64,000 nucleotides of DNA from Alkalimonas delamerensis (GCF_030717955.1 NZ_JAUZVY010000001.1:372001-436000), one strand, 5' to 3'. Counted from the first letter of the stretch, positions 24,691 through 33,687 are shown. Numbers and translations are program-made. Notes: generated from the sequence alone by a model not told the origin.

Positions 24691-24969
24691 ATGACTTTAA
24701 AAATGATGCTCACCGCGACCGTATTGACCTGCACTGCTGCGTTGCTTCCTGCTCAAGCCAATGAAGTAAATATCAGCCAGCTGATGGGCGAACTGCTGCA
24801 GAAGCAAGCCGTTGAGCTGCGAGAGCAATTGCGTCATTCCGCTAAGCAGTCTATGCAACAGATGATGGAGCAAGTAGTGCCGCGCCTGGCGGAAACCAGC
24901 GAGCTGCCAACAAGCAGCGAGCGTTCAACAGCCAGCCAGGAATCCGAGCAACAAGAGGCTGCCGAATAA
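24691..24969 (+). CDS. small secreted glutamine/glutamate-rich protein under sigma-54 control
   Basis: A 92-residue protein with a Sec signal peptide (residues 1-24, cleavage probably after LLPAQA). The mature part of about 68 residues is a predicted amphipathic helix (ISQLMGELLQKQAVELREQL, then SMQQMMEQVVPRL) and an acidic, disordered Ser/Glu/Gln tail. ATG 24691 follows AAGGAGAACGACC. No family recognised; it is not similar to E. coli PspG (about 80 residues with two membrane helices), although it occupies pspG's position after dusA. Its stop overlaps the start of a 34-residue ORF. A periplasmic role in envelope stress is inferred from the promoter and context only. Confidence 0.75.
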   Translation: MTLKMMLTATVLTCTAALLPAQANEVNISQLMGELLQKQAVELREQLRHSAKQSMQQMMEQVVPRLAETSELPTSSERSTASQESEQQEAAE

Positions 24970-25073
24970 TGCCTTTTGCAGATCAACTGCTGTTATTGTT
25001 GCTCACACCAGTACTGACACTGATACCGCTGGGGATCCTTAGTAGCTGGTTATTTACCAAACTGGAAGGTTAG
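24969..25073 (+). CDS. 34-residue single-span membrane micropeptide
   Basis: Its ATG shares the last A of the preceding TAA (TAATG), so translation is coupled. The peptide MPFADQLLLLLL continues as a hydrophobic stretch with two Pro residues and ends WLFTKLEG, giving one membrane span of about 22 residues. Too short to identify by homology. The pairing of a secreted helix with a membrane micropeptide under a sigma-54 promoter recalls phage-shock or small stress proteins of the inner membrane, but this is inference. Confidence 0.55.
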   Translation: MPFADQLLLLLLTPVLTLIPLGILSSWLFTKLEG

Positions 25074-25110
25074 GCCCCTCATGCTGTACGGGGCTTAACC
25101 GATTTTTCTG
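25072..25110 (+). terminator. possible weak terminator after the small-ORF pair
   Basis: GCCCC (25074-25078) and GGGGC (25090-25094) form a GC stem with an 11-base loop, with TTTTT about 10 bases later. The distance to the T tract makes it a weak candidate. Confidence 0.35.
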
Positions 25111-25234
25111 CTGGCTTCTTTTTTGTTGTTTTATCCCTCCACTTTTTCCCTCATCTGACTCTGTAAAGACTAGTACCCTGCAGGCAGAAAGGCTATGCTG
25201 TAGCTCTCTGTATTCCAAAGATAAAGAGGGCGCT

Positions 25235-25675
25235 ATGAAAATTTTCTCAACTCTGTTACTTGGTTGTATGCTGCTGGCAGCCCCTGCGCTGGCGGTTGTG
25301 CCCGTGGCGATCGAAGCCGATGAGGTCATTGTGCGAGTGCCGATGCCTGGCCGTACTGTCACCGCCGGCTACATGACGTTGCGTAATCTCGGTGCTGAAA
25401 GTCGTCAGCTGACAGCGGTTCAATCCGAAGCCTTCGAGCGGATTGAGTTACACACCCATACCCATGTGGATGGCATGATGCGTATGATCGAAGTCGATAG
25501 CATTGAAGTTCCTGCTGGCGGCGAAGCGGTGCTGCGCCCGGGCGGCTTGCATTTGATGTTGTTTGAACCTGGTTTGGTATTGGAAGAAGACGGCAGCATT
25601 GTGCTGCAACTGCAGTTTGACGATGGCACCGAGTTGGCTGTAACAGCCCGCCTGGTGATGCCGCCAAGACGCTAA
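25235..25675 (+). CDS. PCu(A)C family copper chaperone
   Basis: A 146-residue periplasmic protein with signal peptide (residues 1-20, ending ALA) and the PCu(A)C (DUF461) cupredoxin-like fold. The copper ligands are visible: HTHTHVDGMMRM contributes His and Met, and GGLHLMLF supplies the conserved HxM. AGYMTLRNLG is the family block early in the mature protein. It delivers Cu(I) to oxidase CuA sites in characterised homologues. A TIGR04219 barrel gene follows after 12 bases. Confidence 0.92.
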   Translation: MKIFSTLLLGCMLLAAPALAVVPVAIEADEVIVRVPMPGRTVTAGYMTLRNLGAESRQLTAVQSEAFERIELHTHTHVDGMMRMIEVDSIEVPAGGEAVLRPGGLHLMLFEPGLVLEEDGSIVLQLQFDDGTELAVTARLVMPPRR

Positions 25676-25687
25676 AAGGATGAAACG

Positions 25688-26434
25688 ATGAAGCGATGGA
25701 CCATGATGGCTATGTTGCCACTAATGTTTGCCGGCACCGCTCAGGCAGACTTTTTTGCGGTAAAGCTGCAGCTCGATAGTTGGCAAGCCAGTGCTGAGGG
25801 GGACTTTGGTCAGACCGGTGCCAGCCAACCGCACGACTTTAGCAGCCGGAATCAATTGCGTTTAGGGTTGGCTTTTGAGCACCCTATTCCGCTAATACCC
25901 AATCTGGCAGTACGTTACCAGGGGCTCAAGCATCAAGGCCGGACTGAGCTGGCGCAGACCTTTGCGCTGGCCGGTCAAAGTTATGCGGTTGGTTCAGAAC
26001 TGGATTCCAGCCTTGACCTGGCGCACATTGATGCAGTTTTTTATTACCAACTGTTGGATAACAATCTGGTTGGGCTGAATTTCGGTGCTATGGTAAAGCG
26101 TCTGGACGGCAAAGCCGCTGCGCAGGATCAGAATGGCCTGGCCAGTGAGCAACGTCTGAAAGGTAACTTAGCGATGTTGCATGCATCGGCGCGCCTGGAT
26201 CTGGTGGGTACTAGCTGGCAGCTGTTTGCCGAAGCCAATGGTGTGACACCAGGTCGCCATCAGGCGCATGATGTCTCCGCTGGGCTGGTTTTCCAGTTTA
26301 TCGATGCCATCATACTCGATGGTGCACTACGCCTGGGGTACCGTGACAGTCGTCTGGAGCTGGATAACCTGCAAGGCGTTTCTACCAGCATGGACTACTC
26401 CGGTGTTTTTGTTGGACTGGAGCTAAGTTTCTAA
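25688..26434 (+). CDS. TIGR04219 family outer-membrane beta-barrel protein
   Basis: A 248-residue protein with a signal peptide (residues 1-20, ending TAQA) and alternating beta strands ending in SGVFVGLELSF, a terminal Phe signature for outer-membrane insertion. Features of TIGR04219 are DFFAVKLQLDSWQA right after cleavage, IPNLAVRYQGLKHQG and DAVFYYQLLDNNLVGLNFG. Close behind the copper chaperone and before the sensor gene. Function unknown. Confidence 0.85.
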   Translation: MKRWTMMAMLPLMFAGTAQADFFAVKLQLDSWQASAEGDFGQTGASQPHDFSSRNQLRLGLAFEHPIPLIPNLAVRYQGLKHQGRTELAQTFALAGQSYAVGSELDSSLDLAHIDAVFYYQLLDNNLVGLNFGAMVKRLDGKAAAQDQNGLASEQRLKGNLAMLHASARLDLVGTSWQLFAEANGVTPGRHQAHDVSAGLVFQFIDAIILDGALRLGYRDSRLELDNLQGVSTSMDYSGVFVGLELSF

Positions 26435-26466
26435 TCGCTTTGGAAGTGGCCATCGGAGGGAGCTGA

Positions 26467-28557
26467 ATGAGTCGATTGTCTGGTCTAGCCATACTCTTGG
26501 TGTTGCTCTTTACCAGCGTACTGTCGTTTTACCAGCTGCATCAGCAAACACGGCAGGACTTTAGCCAGCAACTGGCAACCATGAACCAGGTGCTGGCTAA
26601 AGCGTCGCAGTTGCTGCTGTTGGATGATGGCAAGCAAGACATCAATACCCTCTTTTCATCGGCTCAGCATTATGCAGCTTTTCCTGTGCTGTCCATTACC
26701 CTGCTGGATGCCGATAAGTTGGTTCTGAGTTCAACCGGGCTGAGTCCTTTGCTGCAGCAACCTGAATCGGATTGGTTTGCCGCCAGCTACCAAGTCCATT
26801 GGCTGGACGACAGGATCCTGTCCAGTCAGCCGGTGCAACTGGCGCAACAAGTTGGAGGCTTTTTGCTGTTGGAGGTGGCGCATCCACCATTCCCATGGCA
26901 ACTTTGGCTCTGGCAAATGCTGATCTGGCTGGGGCTGCCCTGTTTGCTGTTAATTTGGCTTTGGCAACGAGCCAGTCATCGACGCAGCGCTTTAGAGCAA
27001 GAAAGCAAGGCGATCGAACAGGTGCTGATGCATTGGCTGGCGAATGAGCCTGAACTGCCCCTCCCTGAAAATCACGCGCTGTCCGGCTTACTCAAACAAT
27101 GGAAGCATCAACATCAGCAGCAGCAAGCGCAGCAGCATCAGCAGCAGCAAGCTCTGACTGACCAGTTGACTGAGCTAAAAGCAGCGCATCAGGCCACCCT
27201 GGAGCAGTTGCACCAGAGTGAGCAGGCCCAGCAGCGACAAGAACAGGCTGAGAAACAGTGTGAGCATCAACGGATTCAACTCTTACGTCAGCTGGTACAG
27301 ACACCAACCCATTGTCAGCCAACTTTGCTGCAGGACTTGTTGTTGGTGCGACAGGAGTCTGGCAGTGAGCAAAGCATCGAGTTGCCTTCATGGGTTGGGC
27401 TACAGGCATCGTCGTGGCGAGCGTTGTTACCCAGTCATCAGTGCCTACAACTCGAAGAAGACAGTAAGGCCTCCGAGTATCAGCTGACCCTGGCGGCTGA
27501 GGCGTTGGCTTTAGGTTGTCGGGCACTGCTGCGGTTAACCGCAACCTATGGTGGTCAAAGCCAGTTGAGTATGCAATGGCAGCTGGACCCGGTTGACGGT
27601 CAATTGGTGCTGCACTTGCTGCTCAAAGGTCAGTCATTGCCGGCTTCTTTGTGCCAGCAGTTGCAACAGGCTCCGCAACAGCCCGAAACGGACCCTATCT
27701 CGGATGTGCAATTGTTTGGTCGTTGCTGTCAACAGTTGCAGGCGGAGGTAGAGGTTTCCTGTTTGGATGAGTTGGGCTCTGCAATCCAGTTGACGATTCC
27801 AGTCAAAGTTAGCTGCGCTCACCCTTGGATGCCATTGCCGACATTGCAGCTGCTGGCATTGCCGGGGATTTTGCCGGAAGCACAAGTGCAAAGCATCAAG
27901 TCGGCCTGTCATCAGCTGCTGCAGGAGTCTCGACTCAGTCACTTTGCCGCCGGCCAGTCAGCATCCTGCCCAAGCGTACTGGCATTGCCAGAGCCGGAGC
28001 ATCCCGATGCGGCATTGTTCCGCTCCTTGCTTGCTGGTTTGCATGGCATTGCGCTGGCCAAAGCGGAGCATTGTGCAGCCTGGCAGGCTCAGAGTGCCAC
28101 TAAGGTTTTGCCTTTGCCACAAAGTGCAACAGAACTGACTCAGGCTCTGGAGCAGCTTGGCAGCCAATCCATGGGGAAACGGCATTTGTTGGTGGTGGAC
28201 GACAATGAAACCAATCAGGCCTTTGTGCAGGCGATGCTGGCTTCTTTCCCATTGCACCTAACCTCAGCGACCACTGGGCAGCAGGCACTAAACCTGTGTC
28301 GTCAACAGCGTTTTGATGTCATTCTAATGGACATTCAGTTGCCGGATTTGTCTGGCATCGAGGTGACCCGGCAATTACGTCAGCTGCCAGCTTTTCAGCA
28401 GATCCCAATCCTGGCTTTTACTGCTCATGCGCTGCCGGATGAAGTGGCTGCATTTAAAGCCGCTGGTATGGATGATGTGGTCATTAAGCCGCTGGATGCT
28501 TCCAAGCTGGCTAGTCTGATGCGTTGGTGTCAGCCTCCGCCTGTTGCAGGCGCTTAA
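26467..28557 (+). CDS. degenerate hybrid sensor protein with C-terminal receiver
   Basis: A 696-residue membrane protein. Segment 1-22 is a membrane helix, followed by a periplasmic sensor of about 110 residues and a second helix (LPCLLLIWLWQRA, near residue 160). A Gln-rich coiled coil (about 215-280) takes the place of the dimerisation/phosphotransfer domain, and no H-box (SHELRTP-like) is present. Residues about 330-460 keep the strand pattern of an HATPase but lack the N-box Asn and clear G-boxes. The receiver (about 575-690) is intact: VVDDNETNQAF, phospho-Asp in VILMDIQLPDLSG, and IKPLD. It is probably phosphorylated by another kinase, or signals otherwise. The last 47 bases overlap the convergent gene. 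Confidence 0.8.
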   Translation: MSRLSGLAILLVLLFTSVLSFYQLHQQTRQDFSQQLATMNQVLAKASQLLLLDDGKQDINTLFSSAQHYAAFPVLSITLLDADKLVLSSTGLSPLLQQPESDWFAASYQVHWLDDRILSSQPVQLAQQVGGFLLLEVAHPPFPWQLWLWQMLIWLGLPCLLLIWLWQRASHRRSALEQESKAIEQVLMHWLANEPELPLPENHALSGLLKQWKHQHQQQQAQQHQQQQALTDQLTELKAAHQATLEQLHQSEQAQQRQEQAEKQCEHQRIQLLRQLVQTPTHCQPTLLQDLLLVRQESGSEQSIELPSWVGLQASSWRALLPSHQCLQLEEDSKASEYQLTLAAEALALGCRALLRLTATYGGQSQLSMQWQLDPVDGQLVLHLLLKGQSLPASLCQQLQQAPQQPETDPISDVQLFGRCCQQLQAEVEVSCLDELGSAIQLTIPVKVSCAHPWMPLPTLQLLALPGILPEAQVQSIKSACHQLLQESRLSHFAAGQSASCPSVLALPEPEHPDAALFRSLLAGLHGIALAKAEHCAAWQAQSATKVLPLPQSATELTQALEQLGSQSMGKRHLLVVDDNETNQAFVQAMLASFPLHLTSATTGQQALNLCRQQRFDVILMDIQLPDLSGIEVTRQLRQLPAFQQIPILAFTAHALPDEVAAFKAAGMDDVVIKPLDASKLASLMRWCQPPPVAGA

Positions 28558-29458
28558 CCACAAAAAAAGGGCTAAGCAGCTGTTGTAGAGCCTCGAGATA
28601 AAGTGGCTGAGGTTGCAAGGTGAGCAACGGCAGCAGCTCATCGCCGAGTGGGCTGAACTTGTAATAATGCAGTACCAAACCACTCTGAATAGCTGTGCAT
28701 TGCAGGCGCTGCTGCTGAATGGTCAGCTGAATGCTATCGCCTTTGCTCAGTTCGCCACTTTCAATTTCCTCATGATGCAACAAGCCGGTATCCATTAAGC
28801 TCAGGATGTCGGGGTAGCTTAACCGGTATTGGCTTAGGTTAAGCATGGCTTTGCCACGACCGGTTATCAGGCGCAGCAAAGAAGGGCGACGCAGTACCGC
28901 AAAATAAATTCGCCCCGAACCTTCGACACTGCTCCGGCAGCTCAGACTGGCGGCTTGTTGCAGTGCCAGGGCTTCTTTGTGGCTCATTTTTTTTAATACA
29001 TAGAGTGTTTTCAGTGAAAACTGCCCCGGGGTCGCGATTTCACAGGCCAGAATTTTGGCCCAGAGTTGCTGCATCCCCGGGTTGGCGATGTTTAATGCCA
29101 GTTCGCAGTAATGGTGAAACCAATCCGGGTCAACCTCTCGCTCGCTTACATGCTCCGGTGCATAATCGGCACTGAGCGCGATAATTCGCTCGAGATTAAG
29201 TTGCTGGCGCTCTTGTTGCATCCGCAAACGACGTTGCAACCGCTGCGTCAAAGGCAGTTGATCCAGGCCGCTTTGCTGGCTTAATTGCACACCGGCATAG
29301 GTGGATAAGCGCTTGAATTTAGTATAAAATCTCGGTGATCGTTTTACCTTGTTGCCTTTGGGCGTCTTGGTGCCGGCCGGAGGGGGGCTCGCTTTGACTG
29401 GGACGGGCCGAACGGATGCAGGCTCTGTGCTAGCTTTAGGGACGGTAAGTTTGGTCAT
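28511..29458 (-). CDS. TIGR03899 family protein (DUF2806-like)
   Basis: A 315-residue soluble protein. A Pro/Lys-rich disordered N-terminus (about residues 1-40) leads to a basic helix (RLQRRLRMQQERQQLNLERI) and a domain with the diagnostic DPDWFHHYCELALNIANPGM, then QQLWAKILACEIATPGQFSL, as in DUF2806/TIGR03899. No catalytic signature is recognised. The 3' end overlaps the convergent sensor gene by 47 bases, which is unusually large for this window. Confidence 0.85.
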   Translation of the reverse strand: MTKLTVPKASTEPASVRPVPVKASPPPAGTKTPKGNKVKRSPRFYTKFKRLSTYAGVQLSQQSGLDQLPLTQRLQRRLRMQQERQQLNLERIIALSADYAPEHVSEREVDPDWFHHYCELALNIANPGMQQLWAKILACEIATPGQFSLKTLYVLKKMSHKEALALQQAASLSCRSSVEGSGRIYFAVLRRPSLLRLITGRGKAMLNLSQYRLSYPDILSLMDTGLLHHEEIESGELSKGDSIQLTIQQQRLQCTAIQSGLVLHYYKFSPLGDELLPLLTLQPQPLYLEALQQLLSPFFVVKRLQQAEADTNASD

Positions 29459-29690
29459 GGCGTGGTTAAGTGTGTTGGATACTACTGATACTGGCAGTTG
29501 TGCTGGCTAAGTGCAAGTCAGCTGAAGGATGAGTTATCCATGGTTCGGGGCTTTGGAACCGACTTTTTAGGCGAATTCGTGCGATATCCGGGTTCAAACA
29601 TTGCGCTTAACAGAAGTCTGTATATTATTATTAAAGGAGTTTTTAACGCTGAAATTTCATTCTTTCATGGGTAGTAATTAAGGATCGTGC

Positions 29691-31913
29691 ATGGCACCAG
29701 AAGCAAACTCAGATGATTTTCTGTTCCTCGCAGATGATGAAGATGCCTTGGAGCCAGCACAGCATGTCTTGGGTGAGTGGCAATTACTGATTGTTGATGA
29801 TGACGAAGAAATTCACACGGTCACCAAATTAGCACTTTCTGATGTGATGGTTGAAGGTCGTCAATTGGCTTTTCATCATGCTTACTCCGGTAAAGAAGCG
29901 GTGCAGTTTCTTAAAGACCACCCAAATATTGCCCTGGTGCTGCTCGATGTGGTGATGGAAAGCGATGATGCTGGTTTGAAAGTGGTGCAGCAAATTCGGG
30001 ATGAGTTAAAGCTGGAAGACACCCGGATTATTTTGCGAACTGGCCAACCTGGTTACGCTCCAGAAGAAAGCGTTATCAAAGAATACGACATCAACGACTA
30101 CAAAACCAAAACCGAGTTGACCCGCAGCAAGTTGGTCACCACCATCATTGCCTCGCTGCGCTCTTACCAGCAAATCCGCACCATCAATCAGAACCGTATT
30201 GGTCTGCAAAAGATCATCAATGCCGGCGCCAACCTGCTGGAGCAACACTCGTTGCACGAGTTCTCCGAAGGGGTAGTGACCCAAATTGCTTCTCTGATTG
30301 GCTTGAATGCGGAAGGCGTGCTTTGTGCCCAGATAGAAGACGATGGCAGCAACAGCGATACCATCTATGTGTTGGGGGCGGCTGGTCACTACGCTCCCTT
30401 TATCAAATGCCGGTTGGAGCGTATCGACAACAAACGCATCATTCAACAAATCAACAGCTGTTTGCAGTCGAAGTCAAATATCTTTACCGACAAAGACACC
30501 ACTTTGTATCTGGGCGCTGAGCATCATGCTGCTGCCGTTTATTTAGAAACCAATCGACCGGTTGAAGACTTTGATCGTCAATTGATTGAGGTTTTTTTAA
30601 GTAATATTTCAGTCGGCTATGAAAATGTTACTTTGTTTCAGCAACTGCGCCATGCGGCTTATATTGATCCACTGACCAAAACGCCAAACCGCAACGAGTT
30701 TACCAGCCTGTTGGCAGACACCCGGAGACTGGGAGCAAAAGACAGCGTCGCGGTGTTGATTGATGTCAATCATTTCTCCGATGTGAATGATGGCTTGGGA
30801 CAAGAGGTTGGCAATGAGCTGCTGATTGCTATCACTCAGCGCTTGGTGCAGGAGTTTGGCAACGACGCTCAAATAGGCCGTATTGGCGCCGATGTGTTTG
30901 GCTTGATAGGCTCTGAGAAAGTTCTCACTCCTGAGGCATTGGACCAACTCTTTATGGAGCCATTTCAGGCCTCGGAGCACAGTCTGCAGGTGGATGCAAC
31001 CTATGGTTTTTGCCGGTTGAGCGACAGCAGTGAGCAAGGACTTGCTATTCTCAAGCATGTGTACATTGCGCTGAACCGGGCCAAGAAAAACATCAGTCGT
31101 AACTTTGAGTATTACCAGCAGCAAATGGAAGATGAAACCGCCGAGCGGTTGGTGCTGTTGCGTACTTTGCGGCAGGATTTTGCGCAGGACAAGCTGCAGT
31201 TGTGGTATCAACCGCAAATTTGCCTGAAAAGCCGAAAGGTGATTGGTATGGAGGCGCTGCTACGCTGGCCACAGCAAGGCGGTGGCTTTGTGTCTCCGGC
31301 GGTCTTTATTCCGCTGGCTGAGTACTCTGGCCTGATTGTTGAAATTGGCGCCTGGGTGTTGCAGCAAGCCTGTTTGCATCTGAAAGAGTTGGAGCGCCAG
31401 GGGTTTAATGATCTTCGTATCGCAGTGAATGTCTCTATGCCTCAATTTAGAAGTCCGCACTTTGTCGAGTCGGTGATCAATTGCGTGACGGAGCTGCAGG
31501 TAAAACCAGAATTGTTGGAGTTGGAGATTACTGAATCGGTGGTGATGGATGATCCTAAGATAGTTATTTCAGCCTTAAAGGAATTGCAAGCCTTTGGCAT
31601 CAAGGTTGCTATTGATGATTTTGGCATAGGCTTCTCCTCGCTCAGCTACCTGCAGCAACTGCCACTGGATCGCATTAAGATTGACCGGGCTTTTGTCAAC
31701 GACATTGAGCAGCCGAACGGCTCCGCTATTGCCGAAACCATCGTTAATCTGGGTAAACGTCTTGGTTTGCATACCATCGCCGAGGGGGTGGAGACAGTAG
31801 CGCAAGAACGGGTGATTTTGGCGATGGGCTGCGATGAGGTGCAGGGCTTTTTGTACGCCAAGCCGATGGCCAAAGATGAACTGCTCACCTTCATTAAACA
31901 GCAAAAGAAATAA
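29691..31913 (+). CDS. REC-DUF3369-GGDEF-EAL response regulator, c-di-GMP phosphodiesterase
   Basis: A 740-residue cytoplasmic regulator. The receiver (about residues 30-155) has the acidic triad in LLIVDDDEE and the phospho-Asp86 in VLLDVVME. A DUF3369 sensor follows (about 185-320, starting NRIGLQKIINAGANLLEQHS). The GGDEF domain is degenerate: residues 399-403 read GADVF. The EAL domain is intact: GMEALLRWP (Glu521), the Asn in AVNVS, ITES, KVAIDDFGIGFSSL and TIAEGVET. It should hydrolyse c-di-GMP when its receiver is activated. No cognate kinase lies beside it. Transcription is ended by the hairpin just downstream. Confidence 0.93.
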   Translation: MAPEANSDDFLFLADDEDALEPAQHVLGEWQLLIVDDDEEIHTVTKLALSDVMVEGRQLAFHHAYSGKEAVQFLKDHPNIALVLLDVVMESDDAGLKVVQQIRDELKLEDTRIILRTGQPGYAPEESVIKEYDINDYKTKTELTRSKLVTTIIASLRSYQQIRTINQNRIGLQKIINAGANLLEQHSLHEFSEGVVTQIASLIGLNAEGVLCAQIEDDGSNSDTIYVLGAAGHYAPFIKCRLERIDNKRIIQQINSCLQSKSNIFTDKDTTLYLGAEHHAAAVYLETNRPVEDFDRQLIEVFLSNISVGYENVTLFQQLRHAAYIDPLTKTPNRNEFTSLLADTRRLGAKDSVAVLIDVNHFSDVNDGLGQEVGNELLIAITQRLVQEFGNDAQIGRIGADVFGLIGSEKVLTPEALDQLFMEPFQASEHSLQVDATYGFCRLSDSSEQGLAILKHVYIALNRAKKNISRNFEYYQQQMEDETAERLVLLRTLRQDFAQDKLQLWYQPQICLKSRKVIGMEALLRWPQQGGGFVSPAVFIPLAEYSGLIVEIGAWVLQQACLHLKELERQGFNDLRIAVNVSMPQFRSPHFVESVINCVTELQVKPELLELEITESVVMDDPKIVISALKELQAFGIKVAIDDFGIGFSSLSYLQQLPLDRIKIDRAFVNDIEQPNGSAIAETIVNLGKRLGLHTIAEGVETVAQERVILAMGCDEVQGFLYAKPMAKDELLTFIKQQKK

Positions 31914-31928
31914 ACGGGATACAGATAC

Positions 31929-31959
31929 AAAAAACCAGCTGTCAAAGCTGGTTTTTTTT
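31929..31959. terminator. bidirectional intrinsic terminator
   Basis: AAAAAACCAGCT, loop GTCAA, AGCTGGTTTTTT, a 12-pair perfect stem with A and T runs at both ends. It lies between the convergent EAL gene and the chemoreceptor gene and can serve both. Confidence 0.88.
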
Positions 31960-31973
31960 GCTTTCTTCTGGCG

Positions 31974-33593
31974 TTACACCCGGAACTGACGGGCGACCTG
32001 TTCCAGACTCTGCGCCAGATTGGCCAACTCACTACTGGCCTTGGCGATGTTGTCGGCACTGGCTGAGCTGTGCTCGGTATGGGTGTAGATCTCATCGACA
32101 TGATTGACAATGGTGGTGGCCATTTGCTGCTGATCTTCAGTCGCATCGGCAATCTGTTGGTTCATCAACCGAATCTGATGAATGCTCTGAGTAATCAGCC
32201 CCAGTGCCTCCCCAGCCTGATTGGCCGATGTCACGCTTTCATCCGCCTGACTGGTGCTCTGCTGCATTTTTTGCACGGCTGAGCGGGCAGCACTTTGCAG
32301 TTGCTCAATGGTTTTTTGGATCTCCTCGGTCGATGCCTGGGTACGGGAAGCCAGAGTCCGCACCTCATCGGCAACAACGGCAAAACCGCGGCCCTGCTCA
32401 CCGGCCCGTGCCGCTTCAATGGCGGCATTCAGCGCCAGTAAATTGGTTTGTTCGGCAATGCCTTTAATCACATCCAGCACGGCACCAACCTGGTTGGCGT
32501 CATTTTCAAGTTGAGTAATGACGGTAGAGGCTTCTTGCACATTGTTTGCCAGTCGCTTGATGTTGGACACGGTTTGCTCAACGGTGCTTTGCCCCCGGTT
32601 AGCGGCCTCGCCGGATTCATTGGCGGCATGGGACGCTTCGTTGGCACTGCTGGCTTCTGCCATCACACTATGATTCATTTGGTCCACTGCCTGCCGAGCC
32701 TGATCGGCGGCTTTGCGTTGTACCTGAATGGTCTTGTTGGTGTCGTCGGTCAGTTCATTCAAATCTTTGGCCAGGGATGACAAGGGCAAGGCGGTATTGA
32801 CCACATCTTTCACAATGCCCTGTAATTTCTCCATAAAGGTATTGAACCAGTAGGCCAGATCACCCAGCTCATCTTTGCTTTGGGTTTTAATGCGGACCGT
32901 CAAATCGCCATCTTCTTTGGCCAGATCGCGCAAGGACGAAATAATGCTGTTCAGGTTATTGCGAATCCCCATCACAATGGGAATGGCGGTACCAAATAGC
33001 ACCACAGTGGTGATCAGTCCCATCAGAATACCCACCAATATTAGCCGTGAAGCCTGCTCGCTGGCAGCATCAATGGCATCGGTAAAATCGGCCTCTTTAA
33101 TATCTCGAAAATCCGACAGCAGCTGGAGGGTCTGCTCGTATTGCTCGTTCATTCGCTCACTGCGCTCTGCCAGGGTGGTAAAGTCGGCGGTATTGTTGAC
33201 CATTTCTTCCGAGATGGTGTAAGCCGCCCGGTAATAGCCATCAAAGCTTTGCTGAATAGTCCGAACTTCCTGTGCGAAGCGCTGATCCAGTTGATTGATC
33301 CGCTGCAGCGCCTGATTCATCTGCTCGGAAAACTGTCGGGCCAGCATCAAGGAGTCTTCATCGCCGGTGGTGACTGCACTGGCCAGCGATTCGCTAATGC
33401 GCTCCAGCAGCACCAGGCTGTTTTCTGCTGCCTGCAACACCGGAAACTGCACGTCACGGGTATTTTCCAGGGTGCGGGCATTGTTTTGCGCCGTGGAGGT
33501 GGCAAGCAGCAGGTAAATCAAAAAGCTTATGGTACCAATCAGTGGGATCAGGTAGATTTTTTTTGCAATCGATAGCTGTTTCAAAAATTCCAT
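31974..33593 (-). CDS. methyl-accepting chemotaxis protein
   Basis: A 539-residue chemoreceptor. Helix 1 is near residues 12-32 (IYLIPLIGTISFLIYLLLA), a four-helix-bundle ligand domain of about 150 residues follows, helix 2 is around residues 185-210 (LILVGILMGLITTVVLFGTA), then HAMP and a long signalling hairpin. The conserved tip is EQTNLLALNAAIEAARAGEQ with GRGFAVVADEVRTLA. No C-terminal pentapeptide for CheR/CheB tethering is seen. Ligand unknown. Confidence 0.95.
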   Translation of the reverse strand: MEFLKQLSIAKKIYLIPLIGTISFLIYLLLATSTAQNNARTLENTRDVQFPVLQAAENSLVLLERISESLASAVTTGDEDSLMLARQFSEQMNQALQRINQLDQRFAQEVRTIQQSFDGYYRAAYTISEEMVNNTADFTTLAERSERMNEQYEQTLQLLSDFRDIKEADFTDAIDAASEQASRLILVGILMGLITTVVLFGTAIPIVMGIRNNLNSIISSLRDLAKEDGDLTVRIKTQSKDELGDLAYWFNTFMEKLQGIVKDVVNTALPLSSLAKDLNELTDDTNKTIQVQRKAADQARQAVDQMNHSVMAEASSANEASHAANESGEAANRGQSTVEQTVSNIKRLANNVQEASTVITQLENDANQVGAVLDVIKGIAEQTNLLALNAAIEAARAGEQGRGFAVVADEVRTLASRTQASTEEIQKTIEQLQSAARSAVQKMQQSTSQADESVTSANQAGEALGLITQSIHQIRLMNQQIADATEDQQQMATTIVNHVDEIYTHTEHSSASADNIAKASSELANLAQSLEQVARQFRV

Positions 33594-33687
33594 GGATGTT
33601 TAGCCTCTGTCACTTCGGGGGGGCTGTTGAATGCTTTTATCAGTATAGTCAGAAAGATGCGCTAAGCAGCAAGAAAGGAAAGGAAAA

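Noticed and set aside
24691..25073. Direct homologue of E. coli PspG
   Set aside because: Only position and promoter agree; neither ORF resembles PspG in length, membrane topology or sequence.
29542..29572. GGTTC/GAACC hairpin with short T run upstream of the EAL gene
   Set aside because: It would face no upstream plus-strand gene, since the neighbour is on the minus strand; a terminator role makes no sense.
30609..31217. 202-residue minus-strand frame
   Set aside because: Antisense shadow of the GGDEF-EAL gene.
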